Source: CAKOSP01 sp964370545
GTDB taxonomy: Bacteria; Bacillota_I; Bacilli_A; RF39; UBA660
Assembly (NCBI GenBank): GCA_964370545.1
Contig: CAYJJQ010000002.1
Location: 20,597-84,596, forward strand
DNA: 64,000 bases
Direction: 5' to 3'
In this document: positions 23,464-33,360 of the stretch, in pieces
How the letters are laid out: each line of letters opens with the position of its first letter
Numbering within the stretch: the first letter of the stretch is position 1
Position numbers and translations under genes: made by a program
The notes under the pieces: generated by a model
The model's input: the letters and a program-made list of their open reading frames with translations, nothing else
Told to the model about the DNA's origin: nothing
Databases searched by the model: none

Positions 23464-25272
23464 TTATTTTATAATCCTTTCAAGCACAGTTTTTATTTGA
23501 TCTTTACTAAATGGTTTTGCTACATAGTCAGAAAAACCTAGTTTAATATATTTGTTTTTAGCTCCACTTATTGCATCTGCTGTTAATGCTATTACCGGCG
23601 TGTTAAAGTTTACATCTTCCTTTAATCTGATATATGTTTCTTCCCCACTTATCCCAGGCATCATTATATCCATTAGTATTACATCGTATTTATTTTCTTT
23701 TACTTTATTTATTGCTTCTTCTCCACTTGTTACTTCTGTTATTTCTAAACCTAGCGGAGTTAACGCTCTTCTTGCTACTTTTATATTAAGAAGGTTATCA
23801 TCTACTACAAGCACTTTCTTACCTGCTAAATTACTATCTACTTTTACATCCAACATTTCTACTTCTGCTGGTTTATTCATCTTACTTATTTTCTGTGGTA
23901 TTTGCACTACAAATAAACTTCCATATCCAAAGTTTGATTGTATATTTATTTTTCCTCCCAGTAGTTCTACTAGCTGTTTAGTTATAGCCAGTCCTAATCC
24001 TGTTCCTTCTGTTGTTGTATTTTTTGCTACATCTAATCTATCAAATTTATTAAACAGTCTATCTACATGTTCTTTTTTTATTCCTCTTCCTGTATCTTCT
24101 ACTGAAAATACTATTAAACTTGTATCATTTTTATTTATACATCTTGCATTTATATTTATTTTTCCTTTTTCTGTATATTTATAAGCATTTGATACTACAT
24201 TATTTACTATTTGTTTTACATGGTTCTTATCTCCATATAATTCATGTGGAAAATCTACTGCTATATCTGTTGTTACTTCTATATCTTTTCCTTCTATTCT
24301 AAATGAATTCATTTTTATTGTATCTTTTAGTATTTCTTCAAAGTTATATTCAGTATTTATTACTTCTATTTTTTGACTCTCTATTTTAGATATATCTATT
24401 ATATTTCCTACTATTTCTAAAAGTGTTTTAGATGCACTTACTACATCTGTTGCATCTTCTTTCAAACTTTCATCTAGTTTATCACTTTCTAGCATATCTT
24501 CTGATAAACCTACTATTGCATTAAGCGGAGTTCTTATTTCATGACTCATACTTGATAAGAAATCTGATTTTGCTTCATTTGCTTTTTTCGCTTCTAATAC
24601 CGCTACATTTAATTGGCTTACCATTTTCATATCCGGATTTTCTATTGTAAAAACCATAATGAAATTTATAAATGTTAAAGTAATTGAAATTACAATCATA
24701 TATGGATCAAGTATATAAATTCCTAACAAACCTATAGCTAACAAAATATATGCAAATAACGGAAAATGCTTTTTACTTATATTTTTATAGTTTTTTAAAA
24801 CCACAATTAATGACATGAACAAAAATATGGCACATGCTCCAAATAAGATATAAGGGCTATATCCTGCCACTGAAACTCTATTTTGATTATCAATTATAAT
24901 ATCCACATTAGTTACTATACAACCAATACATAAAATAGCCGTTATAGGAATTAAATATGTAAATAATTTTCTAATATCTTTTTTGGAAGTTTTATTAGTT
25001 GTAATTAAATATATGTAAGCAAACATACCTGCATTATATGTAATTAATAATATAAAATCTATTTTATTTATGATAGCAATTGTAGTAGCAGATAATACAT
25101 CCACACTTAAAATTTGTAAAACTGATACAAGAAAACTATCTATTAAAGAAATGATTATCATATAAGAAAATATTTTATTTTCAAATAAATTAATTCTCTC
25201 TTTAAAAAAATAAAATACAACTAATAATGTAGCAAAAAAGAATGAACAAACAGGTAATAAGAAACCACTCAT
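23464..25272 (-). CDS. Hybrid sensor histidine kinase/response regulator
   Basis: 602 residues. Seven or so membrane helices (~5-215) form the sensor; then a HisKA domain with SSMSHEIRTPLNAIVGL (phospho-histidine), HATPase with NNVVSNAYKYTEKG (N box), DTGRGIKKEH and GTGLGLAITKQLVELLGG; then a receiver domain (~478-600) with VLVVDDNLLN, phospho-aspartate in VILMDIMMPG and the lysine in VAKPFS. No output domain or cognate regulator lies nearby, so the partner must be elsewhere. Start at 25272 follows GAGGTG. The sensor signal is unknown. Confidence 0.93.
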   Translation of the reverse strand: MSGFLLPVCSFFFATLLVVFYFFKERINLFENKIFSYMIIISLIDSFLVSVLQILSVDVLSATTIAIINKIDFILLITYNAGMFAYIYLITTNKTSKKDIRKLFTYLIPITAILCIGCIVTNVDIIIDNQNRVSVAGYSPYILFGACAIFLFMSLIVVLKNYKNISKKHFPLFAYILLAIGLLGIYILDPYMIVISITLTFINFIMVFTIENPDMKMVSQLNVAVLEAKKANEAKSDFLSSMSHEIRTPLNAIVGLSEDMLESDKLDESLKEDATDVVSASKTLLEIVGNIIDISKIESQKIEVINTEYNFEEILKDTIKMNSFRIEGKDIEVTTDIAVDFPHELYGDKNHVKQIVNNVVSNAYKYTEKGKININARCINKNDTSLIVFSVEDTGRGIKKEHVDRLFNKFDRLDVAKNTTTEGTGLGLAITKQLVELLGGKINIQSNFGYGSLFVVQIPQKISKMNKPAEVEMLDVKVDSNLAGKKVLVVDDNLLNIKVARRALTPLGLEITEVTSGEEAINKVKENKYDVILMDIMMPGISGEETYIRLKEDVNFNTPVIALTADAISGAKNKYIKLGFSDYVAKPFSKDQIKTVLERIIK

Positions 25273-25323
25273 ATAATACACCTCTTCTAGTATACATTAT
25301 AGCATGTAAGATAATAATTATAA

Positions 25324-25348
25324 ATAAAAAAAACTAGTTTCCTAGTTA
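25324..25348 (-). terminator. Terminator after the acyltransferase-like gene
   Basis: AACTAG-tttc-CTAGTT with a run of Ts on the minus strand, at the stop codon. Confidence 0.85.
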
Positions 25349-26953
25349 TTTATTTAAGTTATCTATTGTAGTAGAAATATTATTTTTAAGTCTAACTTTT
25401 TGTTTGTTAGCTAAATATCGCTTAGTTGGAATGCTTACATTATTTAAATTAGTTACTTCAGTTGATGTATTTATCATTCTATTTAAATCAATAGGAAATG
25501 CTTCATCAATCGTGGTAATATATTTATCCTCAAATGAATAGTAAAATTCTAATTCATCAATATAATATTCCGGTTGTTTTTTTAATCTATCTAATTCCAT
25601 TTTCCAATTATAATACAATTCTTTTCTTTCAACTTTTTTAAATGCAGTCCATAGTTGTTTATCTTCCATAGTTAAATTAGAAAAGTTAAATTCAATTTCT
25701 TCAGAATTATCATAATTCTTAGTAACATTTATTATTTCTAATAGATATCTTTTTAAATTTGATTTGTCTTTTATATTAATTAACAAATCAATTAAATTTT
25801 CTACTTCTTCATTTCTAAAATGAGCTGGTATGTAATTCATAAATTCTTCTTTAGTTGTATTCTCATTATTATGAATATAATTAATCATTTTATAGATTAA
25901 TGGTAAATGTAAATATGAATTGAAATTTTCAAAAGGATTTCTATACGTTAAATAATATTCGTCATAATAATTAACTCTAGCTTCATACATTAATTCCATT
26001 TTAGCACTTGCCATTAAATCTCTTTGATACTTCGTTGCAAAATATGTACAGTAATTAGCTAGTTGTTTCAACTGAGTATAAAACTCTACATTAATTGATT
26101 GATTAATATGTTTTTTTATTTCGTCTTCTTTAGTAAAATAATGTTTTACATAAGAGTATGCTTCATTTATAACTTCTTCTTCATTTTTAATGTCCTCATC
26201 ATTTATAATTCTATCTATAAATTTTAATGCCCCATTTTTTTCTTGCATTAGTTTATTATTATTTAATACACTTACATTATTATTCATGTACTCTTCAACT
26301 AAGTTTTTAATTAAATTTTTAGTATATAATACTGGATCAAATAACGCTCCTCTGTAACCAAAACTATTTTTAAAATGTGTTATAGTTGATTCTGGCAGAA
26401 TATAACCATTGTTAATAATTGCCGCTTTATAAGCTCCTGGGAAGATATCGTTTACTACCATATTATCCGAAGTACACCAAACACCCTCAGAGAAGACTAA
26501 AGTATCTCCTCCTTTAGAAGATAAATAAGAAACTTTAGGAATAGCATTTTTTCTACTTATTTCATTATCTCTATTAACTGGTAATATTCCAATTAAATAT
26601 AATGGAAAAGTATCGCCTGTTCTATAAACAGAATCAATGTTTCCAAATAAAATATAAGCAGAAAAATTTGTTGTTATTAGCGAAGTTACAACATCATCTT
26701 TATATCCATGAGTAGGAGTAACAATTACAGGTCTCCCATTTGGCGATATTTTTTCTTCTAAAATTGTTTTATGTTTATATGGATTAAATATATTTTTCAA
26801 AGCAAAATGCATTACAGGATATATTCTTTTTCTATTATTTATAGATTTTTCATCTATATATTTAGACGGATCTTCACCTAAAAATTTATCTACAATTCCA
26901 TTTCTTTCTATAAACTCTTCCCATGTAGCTGTCTTTTTATCAAATTTTTTCAT
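25346..26953 (-). CDS. Lysophospholipid acyltransferase-like protein with a long C-terminal extension
   Basis: 535 residues. Residues ~70-170 resemble the PlsC fold: PVIVTPTHGYKDDVV supplies an HxxxxD-like pair, VNRDNEISRKNAIPKV the substrate loop, and LVFSEGVW the FPEGTRS-like block. The remaining ~350 residues are helical and charged with no recognised domain. There are no membrane helices. Known for the family: acyl transfer to glycerol phosphates at the membrane. The catalytic spacing is slightly off from the canonical NHxxxxD, so activity is uncertain. Single-gene unit with its own terminator. Confidence 0.7.
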   Translation of the reverse strand: MKKFDKKTATWEEFIERNGIVDKFLGEDPSKYIDEKSINNRKRIYPVMHFALKNIFNPYKHKTILEEKISPNGRPVIVTPTHGYKDDVVTSLITTNFSAYILFGNIDSVYRTGDTFPLYLIGILPVNRDNEISRKNAIPKVSYLSSKGGDTLVFSEGVWCTSDNMVVNDIFPGAYKAAIINNGYILPESTITHFKNSFGYRGALFDPVLYTKNLIKNLVEEYMNNNVSVLNNNKLMQEKNGALKFIDRIINDEDIKNEEEVINEAYSYVKHYFTKEDEIKKHINQSINVEFYTQLKQLANYCTYFATKYQRDLMASAKMELMYEARVNYYDEYYLTYRNPFENFNSYLHLPLIYKMINYIHNNENTTKEEFMNYIPAHFRNEEVENLIDLLINIKDKSNLKRYLLEIINVTKNYDNSEEIEFNFSNLTMEDKQLWTAFKKVERKELYYNWKMELDRLKKQPEYYIDELEFYYSFEDKYITTIDEAFPIDLNRMINTSTEVTNLNNVSIPTKRYLANKQKVRLKNNISTTIDNLNK

Positions 26954-27015
26954 ATTTTCCCCCTTGTTAATGAAAATATTATAACATTTTGTAGCATATA
27001 TGTCAATTTATTACA

Positions 27016-27041
27016 TAAAAAAACATACAATTGTATGTTTT
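27016..27041 (-). terminator. Terminator after the Ig/cadherin-like protein gene
   Basis: AAAACATACAATTGTATGTTTT palindrome followed by Ts on the minus strand, at the stop codon. Confidence 0.85.
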
Positions 27042-28317
27042 AAAATTTTCTATATTTAGGATAAATTTTAGCCACTGCTATATATATTATAATTCCTGCT
27101 ATAATTAATATTCCAGCAATTAATATAGTATTGTATAAGTAACTTATAGGAACCATATCATTATTTGAACTTTCTATTACATTACCTATATTTGATTTAG
27201 TTAAAAAATAGGAAGAACAATGTTCAATCTCTGTTTCTACGTATCCATTTAATACTTTTAAATTAGTTTCCTTAATTTCTAATTTATTAGTTTCTTCATT
27301 AAAATAATATAAATTAATTATTTCGTCATTTATGTAATGATTTCCTACATATACTTTAATTTTAGTTCCTACAGGAAGTTCTCCAGTATGCTCAAAATCT
27401 AGATATATTCCTTTGGCATAATTAGCTGCTTGATCTATTTCGCTAGGTATAGTTGATGATAAATTTAATTTGAAATTAAATGAATCAGTTTTATCAATTT
27501 TGTTTCCATCTAATTGCCAACTATATATAATTTTATTTTCATTATTATAATAATCTAAATTAACTATTTTTTTTGATGATTTTATAGAATCAATTATTTC
27601 AGTTGATAGGACATCACTATCACCTAATTTTATATTTATATTAGTTTCATCAGTTTGAAGCAGTGTTATTAAATCCCCTAAAGATGGCATAGATTCTCTA
27701 TTTACTTTTAATGTGTACGTTTTTCTATCTCCATTTTCTGCTTTAATAACTATATCAAATATCATATCGCCTTCAACTAAAGCTTTACTCCCAGCTCCAT
27801 ACACACTTGCCTTAGAATCTTCCGCTAGAGCAATAATATTTATTTGATCTACTTCATTTGAAACATTTAAAGTATATATATTATCACTTTCTTTATTTAC
27901 TTCATAACCCTCGACTGTTAAACTTTCCAGATTGTTATTAGAAGATAGATTAACTACTTCTTTATCTTTTACTGTTACATTAATACTATAAGTATTAGTA
28001 AGAACTTCTTCATCATATGTTGATACATCATGCAATACAACTTTAATAGTCGTTGTACCTTCTTTTATACCTTTTACATTAACTTTAACTGTGTTATTGT
28101 CTACCCATGTTGTGCCTACATCAACTGTTGCTATGCTAATATTCGAAGATGATACAACTATTTGACCTGCTGAATTACTAGCAGTAATGTTAAATGAGAC
28201 AGTTTTACCTGTTTCAATATTTAAATTTGATACAGATGGTTTTACACTTCCTGCTGCAAGTATATTATTAGGAATAATTAATAATCCAATTAACAATATT
28301 ATAATTATTTTCTTCAC
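27040..28317 (-). CDS. Membrane-anchored Ig-like/cadherin-like surface protein
   Basis: 425 residues: signal peptide (~1-21), an Ig-like/BIG2-type domain (~25-120), a cadherin-like beta-sandwich domain (~125-210, SNNNLESLTVEGYEVNKES to DRKTYTLKVNRE), a further beta region (~215-390), and a C-terminal membrane helix (~395-418) with a basic tail. It begins with GTG immediately after the TAA of the upstream protease gene, whose last codons give the ribosome site GGAGG. The co-translated pair suggests that it docks or anchors the secreted protease; no cohesin domain can be named with confidence. Confidence 0.82.
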   Translation of the reverse strand: MKKIIIILLIGLLIIPNNILAAGSVKPSVSNLNIETGKTVSFNITASNSAGQIVVSSSNISIATVDVGTTWVDNNTVKVNVKGIKEGTTTIKVVLHDVSTYDEEVLTNTYSINVTVKDKEVVNLSSNNNLESLTVEGYEVNKESDNIYTLNVSNEVDQINIIALAEDSKASVYGAGSKALVEGDMIFDIVIKAENGDRKTYTLKVNRESMPSLGDLITLLQTDETNINIKLGDSDVLSTEIIDSIKSSKKIVNLDYYNNENKIIYSWQLDGNKIDKTDSFNFKLNLSSTIPSEIDQAANYAKGIYLDFEHTGELPVGTKIKVYVGNHYINDEIINLYYFNEETNKLEIKETNLKVLNGYVETEIEHCSSYFLTKSNIGNVIESSNNDMVPISYLYNTILIAGILIIAGIIIYIAVAKIYPKYRKF

Positions 28318-31300
28318 TTAGTTACCTCCACTCATTATATGATTTTTTATCCTTACATAATCTAATGCTGAGATCTTACCATCGTAGTTAGCATCTCCAG
28401 CTAATAAATTATAACTATTTAATATTGACTCATTCATTATATGATTCTTTATTCTTACATAGTCTAATGAAGATATTTTACCATCAGGATATACATCTCC
28501 TAGTACTATTAATATTTTTTCTTCTGTAAAATCTGATATACCATTACCAACTAAACTGATACTAAATTTATATCCTGTAGCATATCTTTCATTTGTAATT
28601 AACTTATCTTCCTGATTGTAAAAATTATAACTTACAGTAGTTGAAAATACATTAATTGAATTTTTTAAACTACTAGTATAATTATTAAAATCTTTAATAA
28701 TTAAATAATTACCATTTTCAACTACATAAGCATCATAATCACTTATCCCATAAATAATCACTTTATTACTTCCGTAATAATCTTCATATGTATCACTAGT
28801 TATTTTATAATGAACTGTATACTCTCCAATTTCTTTAAATTCAGGCAAAGTAGCTAAATCATAATTTGTATTATTTATTGAGTATTTTATTTCATGATTA
28901 CCTGGTTTTAAATTAAGGTCTATTGTATGATAATTTCCGTCATAATAACCTGTATAATCTAGTGAATAATTATATACTGATTCAGTAATTTTAAAAGAAG
29001 AATTTATATAAATATCAATGTTTTCAACAACAGAATATCTAACTAAATCATTTGGTGTATATTTAGCTTTATATGCAACGTTACCCTCTGTTGTAATTAC
29101 TTGATTAGGATTCATCCATTCAAAGTTATTAGGCAATGATATCTCTGATAATTTTTGACCTACAAAAGCTTCTAAATTAGTTGGAACTGTATAACTAGGC
29201 ATCATTTTAGGTAATACATTAACTGTTACATTAATATTATCAACTACTTGATAAGTATTTTGATCTTCAGGAGTATATCTAACTTTATACGTTATATTAC
29301 CCGTTTGTGTTAATTTAGTATCTGGATTCATCCATTCAAAATTATTGGGCAAATTAATATCAGATAATTTTTGATCAATATATGCTTCTAAACCAGTTGG
29401 TATAGTATAATTAGGTATACTTTTATTTACTACTATCGGAACATTCACAGATACTTTCATAGTATAATCAATATAACTTGATACTGTTATATAAGTATCT
29501 CCAGCACTTATACTGTTTCCATTTTGATATGTAATTTGAAGATCATCAGTAATTATTAAACTCTCTTTAGAATAGTTTTCATAATTTACTTCCATTCTCA
29601 TATTAACTGAAGATGGGTCGATTACATCATTTATTTCGAATGAATTATTAGATAAAGTTACAATAGGATTAATTAATATATAATCTAAATTATTATCATT
29701 TGCATAACTATGTGCTTCTGAATTTTTTTGAACCCATAGTGTAGAATCAATATCAAATGCATTATCTGAAATATTGATAACATTATTAGGAATATATATA
29801 TTTTTAGCACTTATATTATTTAATGCCCCTGATCTTATAGTAGTAATTGTTTCTGGAATAATAACTTTTCTTATATTGGAGTCTCCAAATAATAAATTAG
29901 AACTTAATTCAGTTATTTTAGTTCCATTAACAGTATTAGGAATATATAAAATCATGGCGTTTCCAGAATATCCTGTTAAACTATTTCCTGATGCAGTCCA
30001 AGCAAAGCTTGTCCCTATACCAGATATGTTTAAATTTATTTGATGACCTTGGTACATAATTGATATCAATTGAGATCCAGAAATCAACGGATTATAATTT
30101 AATATTTCTGCTCCTTCTAAATCAATTATTTCTTTTATATCAGTCGTTCCATCGCTATACTCTATATTAAAATGAACATTTTCTAAATTTGTTAAACTAT
30201 TATACGTAAAATTATCTCTATCTTCATATGTATATCTTACCACTTCAAAGTTAGTAATAGTTGCGTCCTCTGTCGGAGGATTAATAATTGAAGGTATTTC
30301 TTCTTGTGAAAAACTATCAATATCTATAAAACCATGTCCATAATATGCGTCTTTACCTATAGATCCGAGATCTGTTGAATGAATTTTTAACATTTCAATC
30401 ACTGTTGATAAATTATAGTTTTTATTATAACTTTTTAATATACCTACCATACTAGCAACATGCGGAGCTGCCATTGAAGTTCCATTTTTAATTCCATTGA
30501 TGCTATTTATATTTCCCCCAGGCGCCGCAAAGTCTATTGTATCTCCATAGTTAGAAAACCATGATTTAGATAAATTCTGGTCTACAGATGCTATAGATAT
30601 GGTGTTATCATAACTTGATGGATAATGTAAATTACTAGTATTATCATTACCAGCTGCTGCTACCATTATAATATCTTTATTTTCAGCCATGGTAATAGCT
30701 TGATAATAAGCAGTATTAGATTGATATGAACCAAAACTCATGTTAATAACATCAGCCAAATCATATCTTACAATATAATTTATAGCATTTATGATATTAA
30801 GTGTATTAATACTTGTACTATCAGATACTTTTATAGGTAATATTTTAATATTTTTAGGTGTTGATTCAGCTATTGTACCTGCGATATGAGTACCATGTCC
30901 ATCATTATCATACATTATATCAACATAATCATATGCATTATAAGTATCTGCAATTTTATTTGTATAATGAGTATTAAATAAATCAATATCCAATCCAGTA
31001 TCTATAATTGCTATTACTACGTCTTCTAAATTTTTTGTATTAGCAACAGATGTTGCCGTATCTAAACCAGTTGCTTCTACTCCCCATGAGTTATATGTAG
31101 CATTTGTATTTGTGTTAGTGATAGTATAAGTTACATTTTCTTCAACAGTAAGAACCCCTTTTATATTTTTTAAATATACTAAGGCATCTTCTTTATCTTG
31201 CTCTGTTTTATATTGTATAAAATATTGATTATTAGGAGCCGCTACTATTTTAGTCGCTTTATCATCAACAATATTTGTTTCTGAAATAACAATTAATATA

Positions 31301-31500
31301 TTATCTTGATTATTTTCTTTTGTAATACTTTTTACTTCTTCAAAGTATTTATTTATTTCTTCTTCAGTATATTCATCTATGTTTATAAGATTTATAACTG
31401 CCTGAGTATCAGTTGTATTTTCTTTATTAAATACAATAAATAGACTGATACTACTAACAATAAATATTAAGCTTAAAAAACAAATTAATTTACTTCTCAT
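28318..31500 (-). CDS. Secreted subtilisin-like serine protease with LRR, repeat and dockerin domains
   Basis: 1060 residues. Signal peptide (~1-25), inhibitor-like propeptide, then an S8 catalytic domain with AIIDTGLD (Asp), HGTHIAGT (His), AAAGND (oxyanion Asn) and NGTSMAAPHVA (Ser). After it come a BspA-like leucine-rich segment (~500-580), two copies of a ~75-residue module around LPNNFEWMNP, and a C-terminal type I dockerin pair: two nearly identical DGKISxLDYVRIKNHIM calcium-loop repeats. Known: dockerins bind cohesins, as in cellulosomes; a dockerin on a protease suggests assembly on the cell surface. Co-translated with the anchored protein downstream. Confidence 0.93.
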   Translation of the reverse strand: MRSKLICFLSLIFIVSSISLFIVFNKENTTDTQAVINLINIDEYTEEEINKYFEEVKSITKENNQDNILIVISETNIVDDKATKIVAAPNNQYFIQYKTEQDKEDALVYLKNIKGVLTVEENVTYTITNTNTNATYNSWGVEATGLDTATSVANTKNLEDVVIAIIDTGLDIDLFNTHYTNKIADTYNAYDYVDIMYDNDGHGTHIAGTIAESTPKNIKILPIKVSDSTSINTLNIINAINYIVRYDLADVINMSFGSYQSNTAYYQAITMAENKDIIMVAAAGNDNTSNLHYPSSYDNTISIASVDQNLSKSWFSNYGDTIDFAAPGGNINSINGIKNGTSMAAPHVASMVGILKSYNKNYNLSTVIEMLKIHSTDLGSIGKDAYYGHGFIDIDSFSQEEIPSIINPPTEDATITNFEVVRYTYEDRDNFTYNSLTNLENVHFNIEYSDGTTDIKEIIDLEGAEILNYNPLISGSQLISIMYQGHQINLNISGIGTSFAWTASGNSLTGYSGNAMILYIPNTVNGTKITELSSNLLFGDSNIRKVIIPETITTIRSGALNNISAKNIYIPNNVINISDNAFDIDSTLWVQKNSEAHSYANDNNLDYILINPIVTLSNNSFEINDVIDPSSVNMRMEVNYENYSKESLIITDDLQITYQNGNSISAGDTYITVSSYIDYTMKVSVNVPIVVNKSIPNYTIPTGLEAYIDQKLSDINLPNNFEWMNPDTKLTQTGNITYKVRYTPEDQNTYQVVDNINVTVNVLPKMMPSYTVPTNLEAFVGQKLSEISLPNNFEWMNPNQVITTEGNVAYKAKYTPNDLVRYSVVENIDIYINSSFKITESVYNYSLDYTGYYDGNYHTIDLNLKPGNHEIKYSINNTNYDLATLPEFKEIGEYTVHYKITSDTYEDYYGSNKVIIYGISDYDAYVVENGNYLIIKDFNNYTSSLKNSINVFSTTVSYNFYNQEDKLITNERYATGYKFSISLVGNGISDFTEEKILIVLGDVYPDGKISSLDYVRIKNHIMNESILNSYNLLAGDANYDGKISALDYVRIKNHIMSGGN

Positions 31501-31561
31501 ACCTCAACTACCTTACTATACCCTATTATTTTTATTATAACATAAATAGTTACATAATTAT

Positions 31562-31590
31562 AAAAAAAATAACTAATTATTTAGTTATTT
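31562..31590 (-). terminator. Terminator after mscS
   Basis: AATAACTAA-ttat-TTAGTTATT followed by a long T-run on the minus strand. Confidence 0.85.
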
Positions 31591-32403
31591 CTTACTAATT
31601 ATATTCACATAGTTATATGGTATTTCAATTTTTTCTTTATCAAATCTTTTCTTTAAATTATAATTAAAATTAAATAAATTATCATAAGCTTCACCAACAT
31701 CTTTACCCCAAATCCAAGCTCTTATTTCTATTCCTGAATCTGCAAAATTAACTACTTTTACCCTTGGAAATTCAATATCAGCACTATCTTTAATATAATT
31801 TATATCACAAGAATTTAATATTTCTTCTCGCATAATTTTAAGTACTCTATCTATATCTTCATTATATCCTACTTGATAATCTTTAAATAATACTATTTCA
31901 TTATTAGTAAAATCATAATTTTCTACTGCCAGTGTATTTAATAAACTATTTGGTATTATTTCTCTTTGATTATTAATAGTTTTAATAATTGTATGTCTAA
32001 ATGATATTTCTTCAACTGTTCCTCCTATTTTAAGTTCAGGTAAATTGATAAAATCTCCTACTTCAAAAGGTTTATTTAATATTAATTCAAATGAACTAAT
32101 AAAATTAGTTAAACTTTCTTTAAAAGCTAAACTAAGTACCCCTACTCCAATACCCAGTGCTGATAATAAAGTTACAGAAATGGATTCAAACAACTCAAAC
32201 TGAGCTAGTGCTAGTAATATACCTATAGAATATACAACCAATGTTTTAATTTTTCTAACAAAGATTAATACTGTCGTTAGCTGTTTATTTTTCTTCTTTT
32301 TTATAATTCTATTTATTATTGAACTAATAATTTTATTTGCAACAATCGTTACAAAAACAATAACTATTGCCATGATAACCTGTGCACTAAAATATTTACT
32401 CAT
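31585..32403 (-). CDS. mscS: Small-conductance mechanosensitive channel (MscS family)
   Basis: 272 residues with three membrane helices (~5-25, 45-65, 78-105), the pore helix LLSALGIGVGVLSLAFKESLTNF, and the conserved beta-domain entry KPFEVGDFINLPELKIGGTVEEISFRHTIIKT. C-terminal mixed domain present, so it is the minimal channel type. Releases solutes on osmotic down-shock. Its ATG overlaps the stop of the DedA-like gene by 4 bases. Confidence 0.93.
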   Translation of the reverse strand: MSKYFSAQVIMAIVIVFVTIVANKIISSIINRIIKKKKNKQLTTVLIFVRKIKTLVVYSIGILLALAQFELFESISVTLLSALGIGVGVLSLAFKESLTNFISSFELILNKPFEVGDFINLPELKIGGTVEEISFRHTIIKTINNQREIIPNSLLNTLAVENYDFTNNEIVLFKDYQVGYNEDIDRVLKIMREEILNSCDINYIKDSADIEFPRVKVVNFADSGIEIRAWIWGKDVGEAYDNLFNFNYNLKKRFDKEKIEIPYNYVNIISKK

Positions 32404-32996
32404 AATTTTACCTCTTTCTTCATCAAAATCTTATTTACAATATAACTTATTAAATATGCTATTAAAAGTATAATGCCAATCATTATCAATGTTTTTATAT
32501 CTCTTATATTTTCATAAACTCCGTTACCTACTATTCCCCAAAACAATACTAAAAATAATTTACCTATTATTAACGAAATTAAATATTTTTTTGTTGAAAT
32601 ACTTGTTAATCCAGCCAAGGTGTTAATTAAAAACGCTGGAGAAAATGGTATTGCAATTATCATAGACAGTTTTATTAAGTTAAGTTTATTTATATAATCA
32701 TAACTTTTTTTAATTTTCGTTTTTTTATTAGCGTATTTTAAAAACTTTTTATTCAAACCTTTCTTTATAGCTAAAAAAGCAAGTAAACTTCCAATTATAG
32801 TAAATATCCAGGATATTAAAATACCTATTATAAATCCAAAGGCTAAAATATTAACAGTAACAAAAGCTACTAGTGGTAATATTGGAATAAAGGCTTCTCC
32901 AATTATAAACAAACATGAAAAAATCGGAGCATATATACCCATGCTAAGTAAAAAACTATCTATAGTAATTGTTATTTCATTTATTATTTCATTCAT
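32400..32996 (-). CDS. DedA/TVP38-family membrane protein
   Basis: 198 residues from the ATG at 32996. Five or six membrane segments, the family GEAFIPILPL block near the start and the second hallmark SPAFLINTLAGLTSISTKKYL. Known for the family: lipid flipping or scrambling, in particular recycling of undecaprenyl phosphate. No Shine-Dalgarno is visible; a TATAAT lies 6 bases before the ATG, so the transcript may be almost leaderless. Overlaps mscS downstream. Confidence 0.85.
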   Translation of the reverse strand: MNEIINEITITIDSFLLSMGIYAPIFSCLFIIGEAFIPILPLVAFVTVNILAFGFIIGILISWIFTIIGSLLAFLAIKKGLNKKFLKYANKKTKIKKSYDYINKLNLIKLSMIIAIPFSPAFLINTLAGLTSISTKKYLISLIIGKLFLVLFWGIVGNGVYENIRDIKTLIMIGIILLIAYLISYIVNKILMKKEVKL

Positions 32997-33036
32997 AATA
33001 TTATTATACACTAAAATAAATAAATAATATAGTCTA

Positions 33037-33297
33037 TTACTTCATCATTACTTGTGTAACATCATAACCATAATATTCTAAATAACTTACTGTTTTCTTA
33101 CTTAAAGTACCTTTATTACACGTTATATAATATTTATCATTTTTATTTAAGTAATTTTTGTGGTTATAAATTAATTTTTCATAATATATATTCGTGCTAC
33201 TTGGATGATGATATTCATTTTTATAATCTATAGGATGTCTTACATCTATTAACTTTCCCATATATTCACTATAATTTTCTATATTTATTTTTTTCAT
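33037..33297 (-). CDS. Rhodanese-like domain protein
   Basis: 86 residues from the inner ATG at 33297. A single rhodanese domain: GKLIDVRHPIDYKNEYHHPSSTNI, then the loop YITCNKGTLSKKTVSYL with the catalytic cysteine. Known role: sulfur transfer, partner unknown. No Shine-Dalgarno; TATAATGATTAATATG precedes it, so the promoter -10 nearly touches the start. It sits between the type IV secretion genes and the DedA gene. Confidence 0.85.
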   Translation of the reverse strand: MKKINIENYSEYMGKLIDVRHPIDYKNEYHHPSSTNIYYEKLIYNHKNYLNKNDKYYITCNKGTLSKKTVSYLEYYGYDVTQVMMK

Positions 33298-33335
33298 ATT
33301 AATCATTATAATATATGCAAATATATTAAATGCAA

Positions 33336-33360
33336 ATAAAAAAATAGCCTAGCTATTTTC
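33336..33360 (-). terminator. Terminator at the end of the type IV secretion operon
   Basis: AAAATAGC-cta-GCTATTTT just after the virD4-like stop, followed by a T-run on the minus strand. Confidence 0.85.
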
